Source of the DNA: Bacterioplanes sp.
Lineage (GTDB): Bacteria; Pseudomonadota; Gammaproteobacteria; Pseudomonadales; Oceanobacteraceae
Assembly (NCBI GenBank): GCA_014859445.1
Contig: JACUUC010000001.1
Coordinates: forward strand, 1-64,000
Direction of reading: 5' to 3'
DNA length: 64,000 nucleotides
In this document: piece after piece, positions 57,402 through 64,000 of the stretch
How the letters are laid out: each line of letters starts with the position of its first letter
Position numbering within the stretch: the first letter of the stretch is position 1
Program-made: the position numbers and the translations under genes
Notes under the pieces: model-generated
Database searches by the model: none
Told to the model about the DNA's origin: nothing
What the model saw: only the letters and a program-made list of their open reading frames with translations

Positions 57402-58040
57402 TCACTCGACGGTCGATTCGCCATATTGCTTGACGAATGCCGCAACCGTAACAGCAGCCTGCTCCATGTGTTGTTCAAACGTAAAACCTGAACGCTTACG
57501 CGGTTTCAAATCATGATCGCCATCTGGCAACCAACACCATTCAGCCTTGCCTTCCAGCCCGTAAGTTGCAACCTCCTGTCGATTTCCCATTGCGTCTCGT
57601 TCGCCTTGAACGATCAACAGCGGCATTGACATCGACGACCAATGGGCAATACGCAACGCATCTGGCTTTTTATTCGGATGGAATGGATACCCCAAACACA
57701 CACAACCGCGGACATATTCTTTGGTATCCTCTGCCGCCAACAGAGAAGCAACGCGCCCTCCCATGGATTTCCCCCCAATGATCACTGGGCGATCAAGTTC
57801 CACGAGCAATTGGTGATAATGTGCCTGCAAGACAGGCATACGATCAGGAGGTCGTTTAACGCCAGTTTGTTCTCGAATGGACATGTACGGAAAATCAAAT
57901 CGAACCACACAAATCCCCTGCGCAACCAACAAGGACGTCATTACATTCATCCATTCACTGCGAGATGAAGCCCCTGCTCCATGCGCCAATACCAAACAAG
58001 GGGTATGTTCATTGCCATCCATTGTGTATTTAATCGCCAT
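57402..58040 (-). CDS. Alpha/beta hydrolase of the KANL3/Tex30-like group
   Basis: 212 residues. LVLAHGAGASSRSEWM supplies the oxyanion region, IGGKSMGGRVAS the Ser nucleophile, VQGERDAMG the Asp, and PDGDHDLKP the His. RFDFPYM is another marker of this small-hydrolase group. The substrate is unknown. It faces the ABM gene tail to tail. Its upstream side is the long leader before ccoN. Confidence 0.82.
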   Translation of the reverse strand: MAIKYTMDGNEHTPCLVLAHGAGASSRSEWMNVMTSLLVAQGICVVRFDFPYMSIREQTGVKRPPDRMPVLQAHYHQLLVELDRPVIIGGKSMGGRVASLLAAEDTKEYVRGCVCLGYPFHPNKKPDALRIAHWSSMSMPLLIVQGERDAMGNRQEVATYGLEGKAEWCWLPDGDHDLKPRKRSGFTFEQHMEQAAVTVAAFVKQYGESTVE

Positions 58041-58406
58041 TTTTGCGTTATTCGTCCTTTGATCTTACGGTTTTATGAAATAGTTCATTCGCGCCAACGT
58101 AACTCTTGCGCTGCATCAATATTTTCGCACATGGGGCAATTATGATGCACTTATCCGTTATGGTTTAGCGAGGTCATATACCTAATTAGGCTATGCTATA
58201 CGGCAGGATTGCTGGCAACTTGGTCAGAATCTAACCAACTTAGTAGGATAGATTCTCAAAAGGACGGCGGCGATCAATAAAACAGGGCATAAGCCCATGT
58301 AAAATCAGGTGATTTTGGCGATGTCGTTGCAAAAGAAGCGTGCAAGCCAGATAATACTCACCCGATTTTTTAACCCTCAATCCTCGCTGTTAAATGGAAT
58401 CCAATC
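58041..58406 (+). promoter_or_regulatory. Long leader of the cbb3 operon
   Basis: This 366-base stretch has no gene. It holds a perfect palindrome CCTAATTAGG (58181-58190) beside a TATGCTATAC -10-like element, a GGGCATAAGCCC hairpin, and an AAATCAGGTGATTT hairpin. I looked for an FNR/Anr box (TTGAT-N4-ATCAA) and saw none that is convincing. The promoter for ccoNOQP must be here or in the previous gene. Confidence 0.5.
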
Positions 58407-59840
58407 ATGAGCACAGCATTTGACCATCCAGAGTACAACTACAAGGTGGTAAGACAGTTTGCCATCATGACCGTAGTTTGGGGCATTGTTGGTATGGCCG
58501 TCGGTGTTCTCATCGCCGCCCAACTAGCATGGCCTGCTTTAAACTTTGATACGCCTTGGCTGTCATTCGGACGTTTGCGTCCGTTACACACCAATGCGGT
58601 GATTTTTGCGTTCGGTGGTTCAGCCCTGTTTGCAACCTCGTATTACATTGTGCAACGCACGTGTCGTACACGCTTATTCTCTGACACGTTAGCGAGCTTC
58701 ACCTTTTGGGGTTGGCAGCTGGTTATTGTGTTGGCGGCCATCACTCTGCCTCTCGGCATGACATCCGCCAAAGAGTACGCTGAATTAGAGTGGCCCATCG
58801 ATATTTTGGTTGCCGTGGTTTGGGTTGCTTACCTCGTCAATTTCTTAGGCACGATTGCGATTCGCAAAGAAAGCCACATTTACGTGGCAAACTGGTTCTT
58901 TGCGGCCATGATCATCATGATTGCCATTCTTTATGTGGTTAATAATGCAGCCATGCCAGTCACTTTCACCAAGTCGTACTCGGCCTACGCAGGTACAGTC
59001 GATGCCATGATTCAATGGTGGTGGGGACACAACGCGGTTGGTTTCTTCTTAACAGCGGGCTTCTTGGGCATTATGTACTACTTCGTACCGAAGCAGGCAG
59101 GTCGCCCGGTGTATTCTTACCGTTTGTCCATCGTTCACTTCTGGGCACTGATTTCCATCTACGTTTGGGCCGGTGGTCACCACTTGCACTACTCTGCACT
59201 GCCAGATTGGGCACAAACAGCGGGTATGGTCATGTCTTTGATTCTATTAGCTCCTAGCTGGGGCGGTATGATCAACGGCATGATGACGCTGTCTGGTGCA
59301 TGGCACAAACTGCGTAACGATCCTATTTTGCGCTTTTTAGTGGTGTCATTGTCATTCTACGGCATGTCGACTTTCGAAGGCCCGATGATGTCAATCAAGA
59401 CGGTAAACGCACTGTCGCACAACACCGACTGGACCATTGGTCACGTTCACTCAGGTGCTCTTGGCTGGGTTGCCATGGTATCGATTGGTGCATTGTATCA
59501 TTTGATTCCAATCATGTTCGGTCGCAAAGCAGGCGATATGTATTCGATCAGTTTGATTAACGTTCACTTCTGGTTGTCGACCATTGGCACTGTGTTGTAC
59601 ATCGCCGCTCTGTGGGTTAACGGTATCATGCAAGGCTTGATGTGGCGTGCAGTGAATGACGACGGCACATTAACATACAGCTTCGTGGAGTCGGTTGAAG
59701 CCTCTCACGGTGGTTATGTCGTGCGTACTATTGGCGGCCTATTGTTCTTAATTGGTATGTTCATCATGGCTTATAACGTCTATATGACCGTTAAAGCAGC
59801 CAATAAAGAAGCGGGTGCGGCTGCACCAGCTCAGGCTTAA
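58407..59840 (+). CDS. ccoN: cbb3-type cytochrome c oxidase subunit I
   Basis: 477 residues with about twelve membrane helices. Heme and copper ligands are visible: His 61 in [10 protein letters not shown], the Cu-B His pair with the neighbouring His in [17 protein letters not shown], and [12 protein letters not shown] for the heme ligands. It is the catalytic subunit that reduces oxygen at low concentration and pumps protons. GGA precedes ATG at 58407. First gene of ccoNOQP. Confidence 0.95.
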   Translation: MSTAFDHPEYNYKVVRQFAIMTVVWGIVGMAVGVLIAAQLAWPALNFDTPWLSFGRLRPLHTNAVIFAFGGSALFATSYYIVQRTCRTRLFSDTLASFTFWGWQLVIVLAAITLPLGMTSAKEYAELEWPIDILVAVVWVAYLVNFLGTIAIRKESHIYVANWFFAAMIIMIAILYVVNNAAMPVTFTKSYSAYAGTVDAMIQWWWGHNAVGFFLTAGFLGIMYYFVPKQAGRPVYSYRLSIVHFWALISIYVWAGGHHLHYSALPDWAQTAGMVMSLILLAPSWGGMINGMMTLSGAWHKLRNDPILRFLVVSLSFYGMSTFEGPMMSIKTVNALSHNTDWTIGHVHSGALGWVAMVSIGALYHLIPIMFGRKAGDMYSISLINVHFWLSTIGTVLYIAALWVNGIMQGLMWRAVNDDGTLTYSFVESVEASHGGYVVRTIGGLLFLIGMFIMAYNVYMTVKAANKEAGAAAPAQA

Positions 59841-59853
59841 GGAGTTTTGAATC

Positions 59854-60462
59854 ATGATTAAACACGATTCTATCGAGAAAAGTTTGCCGCTGATGGTGAT
59901 CATGATCGTCATCGCCCTTAGCTGGGGTGGCTTGGTTGAGATCGTACCACTTGCTTTTGACAAAAATACGACGGAACCCGTCGATGGCTTAAAGCCACTT
60001 TCAGCGCTGGAGTTAGAAGGCCGTGATGTCTACATCCGCGAGGGTTGCCACGTATGTCACACACAAATGGTTCGTCCCTTCCGTGCTGAGACTGAACGCT
60101 ATGGCCCTTACTCGCAATCAGGTGAGCACGTGTATGAGCATCCATTCTTGTGGGGTTCAAAACGCACTGGGCCAGATTTGGCTCGCGTAGGTGGCCGCTA
60201 CTCGGACGACTGGCATCGCGCCCACATGTATAACCCTCGTGACGTCGTACCCGAGTCGATCATGCCATCCTACCCATGGTTGTTTACCAATACCGTCGAT
60301 GGTCGTTTAACGCCTCGTAAGATGCGCGCGCTGCGTACCCTAGGCGTACCTTACACAGATGACGACATCGAAGGTGCAAAAGCAGCGGTCGATGGCCGGA
60401 CTGAAATCGATGCCCTAATTGCCTATATGCAGCAATTGGGTACAGCAATCACCAAACGGTAA
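59854..60462 (+). CDS. ccoO: cbb3 oxidase monoheme subunit II
   Basis: 202 residues. One N-terminal helix ([25 protein letters not shown]) is followed by a c-type heme site [15 protein letters not shown] (CxxCH) and a distal Met in [10 protein letters not shown]. It passes electrons from CcoP to CcoN on the periplasmic face. GGAG lies before the start; 13 bases after ccoN. Confidence 0.95.
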   Translation: MIKHDSIEKSLPLMVIMIVIALSWGGLVEIVPLAFDKNTTEPVDGLKPLSALELEGRDVYIREGCHVCHTQMVRPFRAETERYGPYSQSGEHVYEHPFLWGSKRTGPDLARVGGRYSDDWHRAHMYNPRDVVPESIMPSYPWLFTNTVDGRLTPRKMRALRTLGVPYTDDDIEGAKAAVDGRTEIDALIAYMQQLGTAITKR

Positions 60463-60466
60463 TCCT

Positions 60467-60646
60467 ATGGACATTAACGACGTGCGCGGCATTGGTAGTA
60501 TTTTCGCCCTCATCGCTTTCAGCGGAATTATATGGTGGGCTTATGGCACCAGCCGCAAAAAACGCTTTGAAGACGATGCTCACATACCGTTTCAAGAAAA
60601 TGATGATGGTATGCCGCTTCACGACGCTAACGATCGGAGTAAATAG
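60467..60646 (+). CDS. ccoQ: cbb3 oxidase small subunit CcoQ
   Basis: 59 residues from ATG at 60467. One membrane helix (GSIFALIAFSGIIWWAYG) is followed by a basic KKRFEDD and an acidic tail, the usual CcoQ form. CcoQ stabilises the oxidase complex. It lies 4 bases after ccoO and 2 before ccoP. Confidence 0.9.
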   Translation: MDINDVRGIGSIFALIAFSGIIWWAYGTSRKKRFEDDAHIPFQENDDGMPLHDANDRSK

Positions 60647-60648
60647 AT

Positions 60649-61590
60649 ATGTTAAGCACTTTCTGGCAAGTGTGGATTACGGTAATTACACTGGGGTCCA
60701 TTATTGGCTGCGGTATACTGATTATGTATACCAGTCGCGGCCAACGTAAAGAAGAGACCGACCAAACAACAGGCCATGATTACGACGGCATTCAAGAACT
60801 GGACAACCCGCTACCACGCTGGTGGGTATTCATGTTCTGGGGAACCATCGTTTTCGGTTTTGGTTATTTGGGCGCATACGGCTATGGTAACTTCAAAGGT
60901 TTTTTAACCGTTGAAGTCGATGGCGAACAAGTCACTTGGACTTCTCACAACCAGTGGAAAGCCGAAGTACAAGCCTTTGAACGTGAAATTGAGCCTTTAT
61001 TCAATGAGTGGGCAGCAACGCCAATTCCTGAATTGATTGGCAATGATGCGGCCATGCAAACAGGACACCGCTTGTTTAAAAGCAACTGTTCCGTTTGTCA
61101 CGGCACGGCGGCTCAAGGTGCGAAAGGCTTCCCTAACCTAGCAGATAACGATTGGCTATGGGGTGGCTCACCAGAGCGCATCGTTGAAACCATCGCCAAG
61201 GGACGTCAAGGCATCATGCCTTCACAGCTACCCATGCTGGGGGAAGAAGGCATTGCCGATATGACCAACTACGTTCGTAGCTTATCTGGCTTACCTCACG
61301 AAGCCGATGCCGCTGAACGTGCCGCACCGAAATTCCAGCAATTCTGCATGGCTTGTCATGGTGCAGACGGTAAAGGTAATCAATGGTTGGGGGCACCTAA
61401 TCTGACCGACGAAACGTGGTTGTATGGTGGCTCTTCTCGTGAGATTGCCTTCACCTTACGTCATGGCCGTCATGGTGTGATGCCAAACTTCAGCGAAATT
61501 TGGGATACATTGACTGAGCAAAAAATCCATGTGGTTTCTGCGTATGTCTATTCACTGTCCAATGAACCTGAAGTGACTAGTGCACAATAA
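60649..61590 (+). CDS. ccoP: cbb3 oxidase diheme subunit III
   Basis: 313 residues. Two N-terminal membrane helices (WQVWITVITLGSIIGCGIL and WWVFMFWGTIVFGFGYLGAY) anchor two cytochrome c domains with heme motifs CSVCH (~150) and CMACH (~230) and Met ligands in GIMPSQLP and GVMPNFSE. It accepts electrons from soluble cytochrome c and passes them to CcoO. It ends the ccoNOQP unit before a strong terminator. Confidence 0.95.
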   Translation: MLSTFWQVWITVITLGSIIGCGILIMYTSRGQRKEETDQTTGHDYDGIQELDNPLPRWWVFMFWGTIVFGFGYLGAYGYGNFKGFLTVEVDGEQVTWTSHNQWKAEVQAFEREIEPLFNEWAATPIPELIGNDAAMQTGHRLFKSNCSVCHGTAAQGAKGFPNLADNDWLWGGSPERIVETIAKGRQGIMPSQLPMLGEEGIADMTNYVRSLSGLPHEADAAERAAPKFQQFCMACHGADGKGNQWLGAPNLTDETWLYGGSSREIAFTLRHGRHGVMPNFSEIWDTLTEQKIHVVSAYVYSLSNEPEVTSAQ

Positions 61591-61624
61591 ATACCTCTCT
61601 TGAGATAACTCAAGAAACGGCGAG

Positions 61625-61648
61625 AAAAGCGGCTTAGGCCGCTTTTTT
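61625..61648 (+). terminator. Rho-independent terminator after ccoP
   Basis: AAAAGCGGC (61625-61633) and GCCGCTTTT (61638-61646) with a TTAG loop and a T-run. It separates ccoNOQP from ccoG. Confidence 0.92.
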
Positions 61649-61671
61649 CATTATCAATAGCTAGCCAACAT

Positions 61672-61693
61672 TATATAATCCAACCGTTATATA
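61672..61693. promoter_or_regulatory. AT-rich inverted repeat ahead of ccoG
   Basis: TATATAA (61672-61678) and TTATATA (61687-61693) are inverted around 8 bases, ~70 bases before ccoG and after the ccoP terminator. ccoG therefore probably has its own promoter; whether this repeat is the operator or contains the -10 element is unknown. Confidence 0.35.
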
Positions 61694-61763
61694 GCATTGA
61701 ATACATTCGCTCTGTCCCTGTTATTCAATACGCACCAAACAGCCTACCTAAAGAGTGGTCGTT

Positions 61764-63170
61764 ATGAGCAAAATACCCGTCAAAAATGTCACACCTGAAA
61801 CCGTGAGCATGTATCAGAAGCGCGAAAAATTGTATGTGCGTGAAATTGAAGGTTTTTTCCAAAAACTGCGTACCTATTCACTATGGGCATTAATGCTCGG
61901 CTATTTTGGTACCGCTTGGATCAATTGGGGAGATCGCCAAGCGGTATTATTCGATTTACCCGCACGTCAGTTTCATATTTTCGGCATCACCTTTTGGCCT
62001 CAAGATTTTATCTTATTGTCTGCCCTTCTCATTATTTGTGCATTCGGACTGTTCACTATCACCAATTTAGCAGGACGTATTTGGTGTGGTTACACCTGCC
62101 CGCAATCGGCTTGGTCGTTTATTTTCATGTGGCTGGAAGAACGCACGGAAGGCACACGTAATGCGCGCATAAAGCTCGACAAAGAGCCCATGTCCCTCAC
62201 CAAGCTGCGTAAAAAAGCACTGAAACACACGTCCTGGTTTATTGTGGCGTTTTGGACAGGGGTCACCTTCGTTGGTTATTTCACGCCGATTCGTGAACTG
62301 GTTGTCGATTTAGTGGTATTCGACATCAGTGGCTGGGCCTTGTTTTGGATAGCCTTCTTTACTGTCATTACCTATCTGAATGCGGGCTGGATGCGCGAAC
62401 AAGTCTGTATTTATATGTGCCCCTATGCCCGCTTCCAGTCGGTCATGTACGACCGCGATACCTTGGCGGTGTCCTACGATGTGAAGCGCGGCGAACCACG
62501 CGGCAAGCGTAGCAAAAAAGAAGAGCAAACCGGTGAGCAAACTCAGCTTGGTGACTGTGTCGATTGTTCGCTGTGCGTTCAAGTGTGTCCAACCGGTATC
62601 GATATTCGTGACGGGTTGCAATACCAGTGCATTGGCTGTGCCCTGTGTATTGATGCGTGCGATTCCATCATGGAAAAGCTGAACAAACCGAAAGGATTGA
62701 TTCGCTACACCACTGAAAACGAATTAGAAGGTCAAAAAACTCACTTTTTACGTCCACGTCTCATTGGTTACGCCTCGGTATTACTCATTATGATGGTGGC
62801 TTTGGCCTACAACATCGGAACGCGCACACCCTTTAAGCTTGAAATTGAACGAGATCGCATGAATGTGTACGTTGAAACCGTGAATGACACCATTGAGAAC
62901 AGTTACTCCGTTAAATTGATTAACATGTCGCAATCCACTGGTATTTACGACATTCGTCTCGAAGGCGCTGACTTTCTCACGCTACACGGGGAGACACGCC
63001 ATCAATTAGGCGTCAATGAACTCAAAGAAATTACCTTCCGTTTGGAACTAGACCCACAAACACACCGCCTAAGCCAGAACAAAACAGCGGTTACCTTTGT
63101 GATCACCGATGCAGAAACAGGTACCGACATCACGCAAAAAGTAACCAGCTTTATCGCTCCAATACGTTAA
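61764..63170 (+). CDS. ccoG: cbb3 oxidase assembly iron-sulfur protein CcoG (FixG-like)
   Basis: 468 residues from ATG at 61764; the open frame begins three codons earlier. Five or so membrane helices are followed by a bacterial ferredoxin-type domain with CVDCSLCVQVCPTGID and CIGCALCIDACD (about 265-305), fitting two 4Fe-4S clusters. A WCGYTCPQSAW segment in the membrane part holds a CxxxC. The last ~120 residues are a periplasmic Ig-like domain (FixG_C). It reduces copper for cbb3 assembly, by what is known of the family. Confidence 0.93.
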   Translation: MSKIPVKNVTPETVSMYQKREKLYVREIEGFFQKLRTYSLWALMLGYFGTAWINWGDRQAVLFDLPARQFHIFGITFWPQDFILLSALLIICAFGLFTITNLAGRIWCGYTCPQSAWSFIFMWLEERTEGTRNARIKLDKEPMSLTKLRKKALKHTSWFIVAFWTGVTFVGYFTPIRELVVDLVVFDISGWALFWIAFFTVITYLNAGWMREQVCIYMCPYARFQSVMYDRDTLAVSYDVKRGEPRGKRSKKEEQTGEQTQLGDCVDCSLCVQVCPTGIDIRDGLQYQCIGCALCIDACDSIMEKLNKPKGLIRYTTENELEGQKTHFLRPRLIGYASVLLIMMVALAYNIGTRTPFKLEIERDRMNVYVETVNDTIENSYSVKLINMSQSTGIYDIRLEGADFLTLHGETRHQLGVNELKEITFRLELDPQTHRLSQNKTAVTFVITDAETGTDITQKVTSFIAPIR

Positions 63171-63181
63171 CTCGCTGGAAC

Positions 63182-63250
63182 AAGGTCATGCGTCAATGAC
63201 CTTTATCTAGAGCCATTCCGCCTAAGCAGGTACACTTAGGCGGATTTTAT
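63182..63250 (+). terminator. Two tandem hairpins between ccoG and ccoH
   Basis: AAGGTCAT/ATGACCTT (63182-63189 and 63196-63203) and CCGCCTAAG/CTTAGGCGG (63218-63226 and 63235-63243), the second followed by ATTTTATATTTT. The second ends just 15 bases before the ccoH ribosome site, so it may attenuate rather than fully stop transcription into ccoHI. Confidence 0.65.
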
Positions 63251-63264
63251 ATTTTGAGGTCAAT

Positions 63265-63765
63265 ATGCAAAACCAAGACGCCACGACATCTCACTGGTTT
63301 AAAGAACCGATGTTTTATTTGGTTGCCGGTATTCCATTTGTTGCTGTTATTTGGGGCTTCATCATGCTCAGTATGGCCATGAATACTCGTGATTCATTAG
63401 TCAGCGACAGCTATTACAAAGACGGTCGCAGTTATACCGAAAATATGGACATGGACAACACGGCAAAACGATTAGCCATTCAAGCCAATATCCGCTTCAC
63501 GACCGATGACATTTACGTTGATGTCGTATCGCAACTCGATAACTTGCCAGCCACGTTACAACTGGAAAAAATTCATCCAACGCTGCAAGAATACGACGCA
63601 CACACTTTATTGCAGCGCTTACCTTCTGGAAAATATGTCGGCCTGAACGACATCGAGCTTCCTCAACGACGTCATTTATGGCTCAGCAGTCCAGAACAAG
63701 GATGGCGCGTACGTCTAACACAATTTATTGAAGCTAACGAGACTTATACTTTTAGTGCCTTATGA
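63265..63765 (+). CDS. ccoH: FixH/CcoH family cbb3 assembly protein
   Basis: 166 residues; GAGG precedes ATG at 63265. One N-terminal helix (FYLVAGIPFVAVIWGFIMLSMAM) follows a short cytoplasmic lead, then DSLVSDSYYKDGRSYTENMDMD, the FixH signature, and a periplasmic domain. FixH/CcoH proteins help assemble cbb3 oxidase with the copper pump CcoI. Its stop overlaps the ccoI start (ATGA). Confidence 0.9.
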   Translation: MQNQDATTSHWFKEPMFYLVAGIPFVAVIWGFIMLSMAMNTRDSLVSDSYYKDGRSYTENMDMDNTAKRLAIQANIRFTTDDIYVDVVSQLDNLPATLQLEKIHPTLQEYDAHTLLQRLPSGKYVGLNDIELPQRRHLWLSSPEQGWRVRLTQFIEANETYTFSAL

Positions 63766-64000
63766 CCAATAGTTGCGCCATCACAGCTTGCTTCCATTGC
63801 GGTGAGCCCGTTATGGATCATGGACGTTGGTCCGTCATGATTGATGGTGAATCACGCCCAATGTGTTGTCCTGGCTGTCACGCCATTGCCGAAACCATCG
63901 TAGCCAGTGGTTTACACGATTATTATCGTCATCGCACCGAATTACCCGACGTCACACCCATTGACGTCAACGATCAGGACATCAGTGCTCGCGACACGCT
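63762..64000 (+). CDS. ccoI: Copper-transporting P-type ATPase CcoI (FixI), 3' part missing
   Basis: Only the first 79 codons are in the window. The N-terminus MTNSCAITACFHCGEPV, then MCCPGCHAIAETIVASGL, is the Cys-rich lead typical of CcoI/FixI/CtpA-like copper ATPases that deliver copper for cbb3 assembly. The P-type core motifs would lie beyond the right edge, so the name rests on this lead and on its coupling to ccoH. Confidence 0.85.
   Translation, partial: MTNSCAITACFHCGEPVMDHGRWSVMIDGESRPMCCPGCHAIAETIVASGLHDYYRHRTELPDVTPIDVNDQDISARDT

Noticed and set aside
58041-58406. Classical FNR/Anr box before ccoN
   Set aside because: Only half sites (TTGATC and GATCAA) occur, far apart; no TTGAT-N4-ATCAA pair.
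1-64000. tRNA, rRNA, insertion sequences or prophage
   Set aside because: No cloverleaf-like sequences, rRNA segments, transposase or integrase genes, or terminal inverted repeats with target duplications were recognised.

Overview
The window reads as a piece of chromosome from a free-living, aerobic, Gram-negative marine-type gammaproteobacterium (inference). The pointers are a FabY-type ketoacyl synthase, a glucosylglycerate compatible-solute operon beside a BCCT osmolyte transporter, a cbb3 oxidase cluster, many two-component and diguanylate cyclase genes, and Fur-box-like sites. Base composition looks even. I see no rRNA, tRNA, insertion sequence, phage or CRISPR. Genes are tightly packed; the only gene-free stretch above 300 bases is the leader of the cbb3 operon (58041-58406).

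Layout. 1-3.8 kb: the start of a secreted repeat protein cut by the left edge, then a head-to-head histidine kinase/response regulator pair whose start codons overlap. 3.9-8.8 kb: trpB2, a cysteine hydrolase, a short ricin-type lectin-like protein, a DUF6172 protein, an RhlE-like helicase and a Rossmann protein. 8.8-11.4 kb: modABC molybdate importer. 11.5-16.3 kb: a three-gene phosphorelay operon (receiver, GAF/PAS kinase, Hpt-REC-REC-GGDEF). 16.4-17.4 kb: a choloylglycine-hydrolase-family enzyme. 17.5-22.3 kb: glycerate kinase, phosphatase, glucosyl-3-phosphoglycerate synthase and GH13 phosphorylase, which together can make and recycle glucosylglycerate. 22.5-27.7 kb: an unknown secreted protein, then BCCT transporter, cNMP/CBS/nucleotidyltransferase protein and DEDDh exonuclease in one tight run.

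27.8-41.1 kb is mixed housekeeping and accessory: DUF3297, a diguanylate cyclase, a MATE pump, an orphan solute-binding protein, hrpB, a DyP peroxidase, a GlxA-type regulator, FabY, zapE, an MBL hydrolase and an alpha/beta hydrolase. 41.4-43.9 kb is cysDN, where CysN carries what looks like a collapsed APS-kinase domain. 44.1-50.8 kb holds a second orphan solute-binding protein, an NhaC antiporter and an RND efflux pair.

50.8-57.3 kb is an iron-acquisition module: CirA-like TonB receptor, PepSY-type membrane protein, DUF2271, DUF4198 and a membrane-anchored flavodoxin/FAD reductase, with Fur-box-like palindromes before the receptor and again before the PepSY gene. 57.4-64.0 kb holds a small hydrolase and ccoNOQP-ccoG-ccoH-ccoI (the last cut by the right edge), encoding the high-affinity cbb3 oxidase and its assembly factors.

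Starts were chosen by eye from ribosome-binding sites and family N-termini, so several differ from the longest open frame; these are noted. All family names come from recognising motifs, not from a database search.
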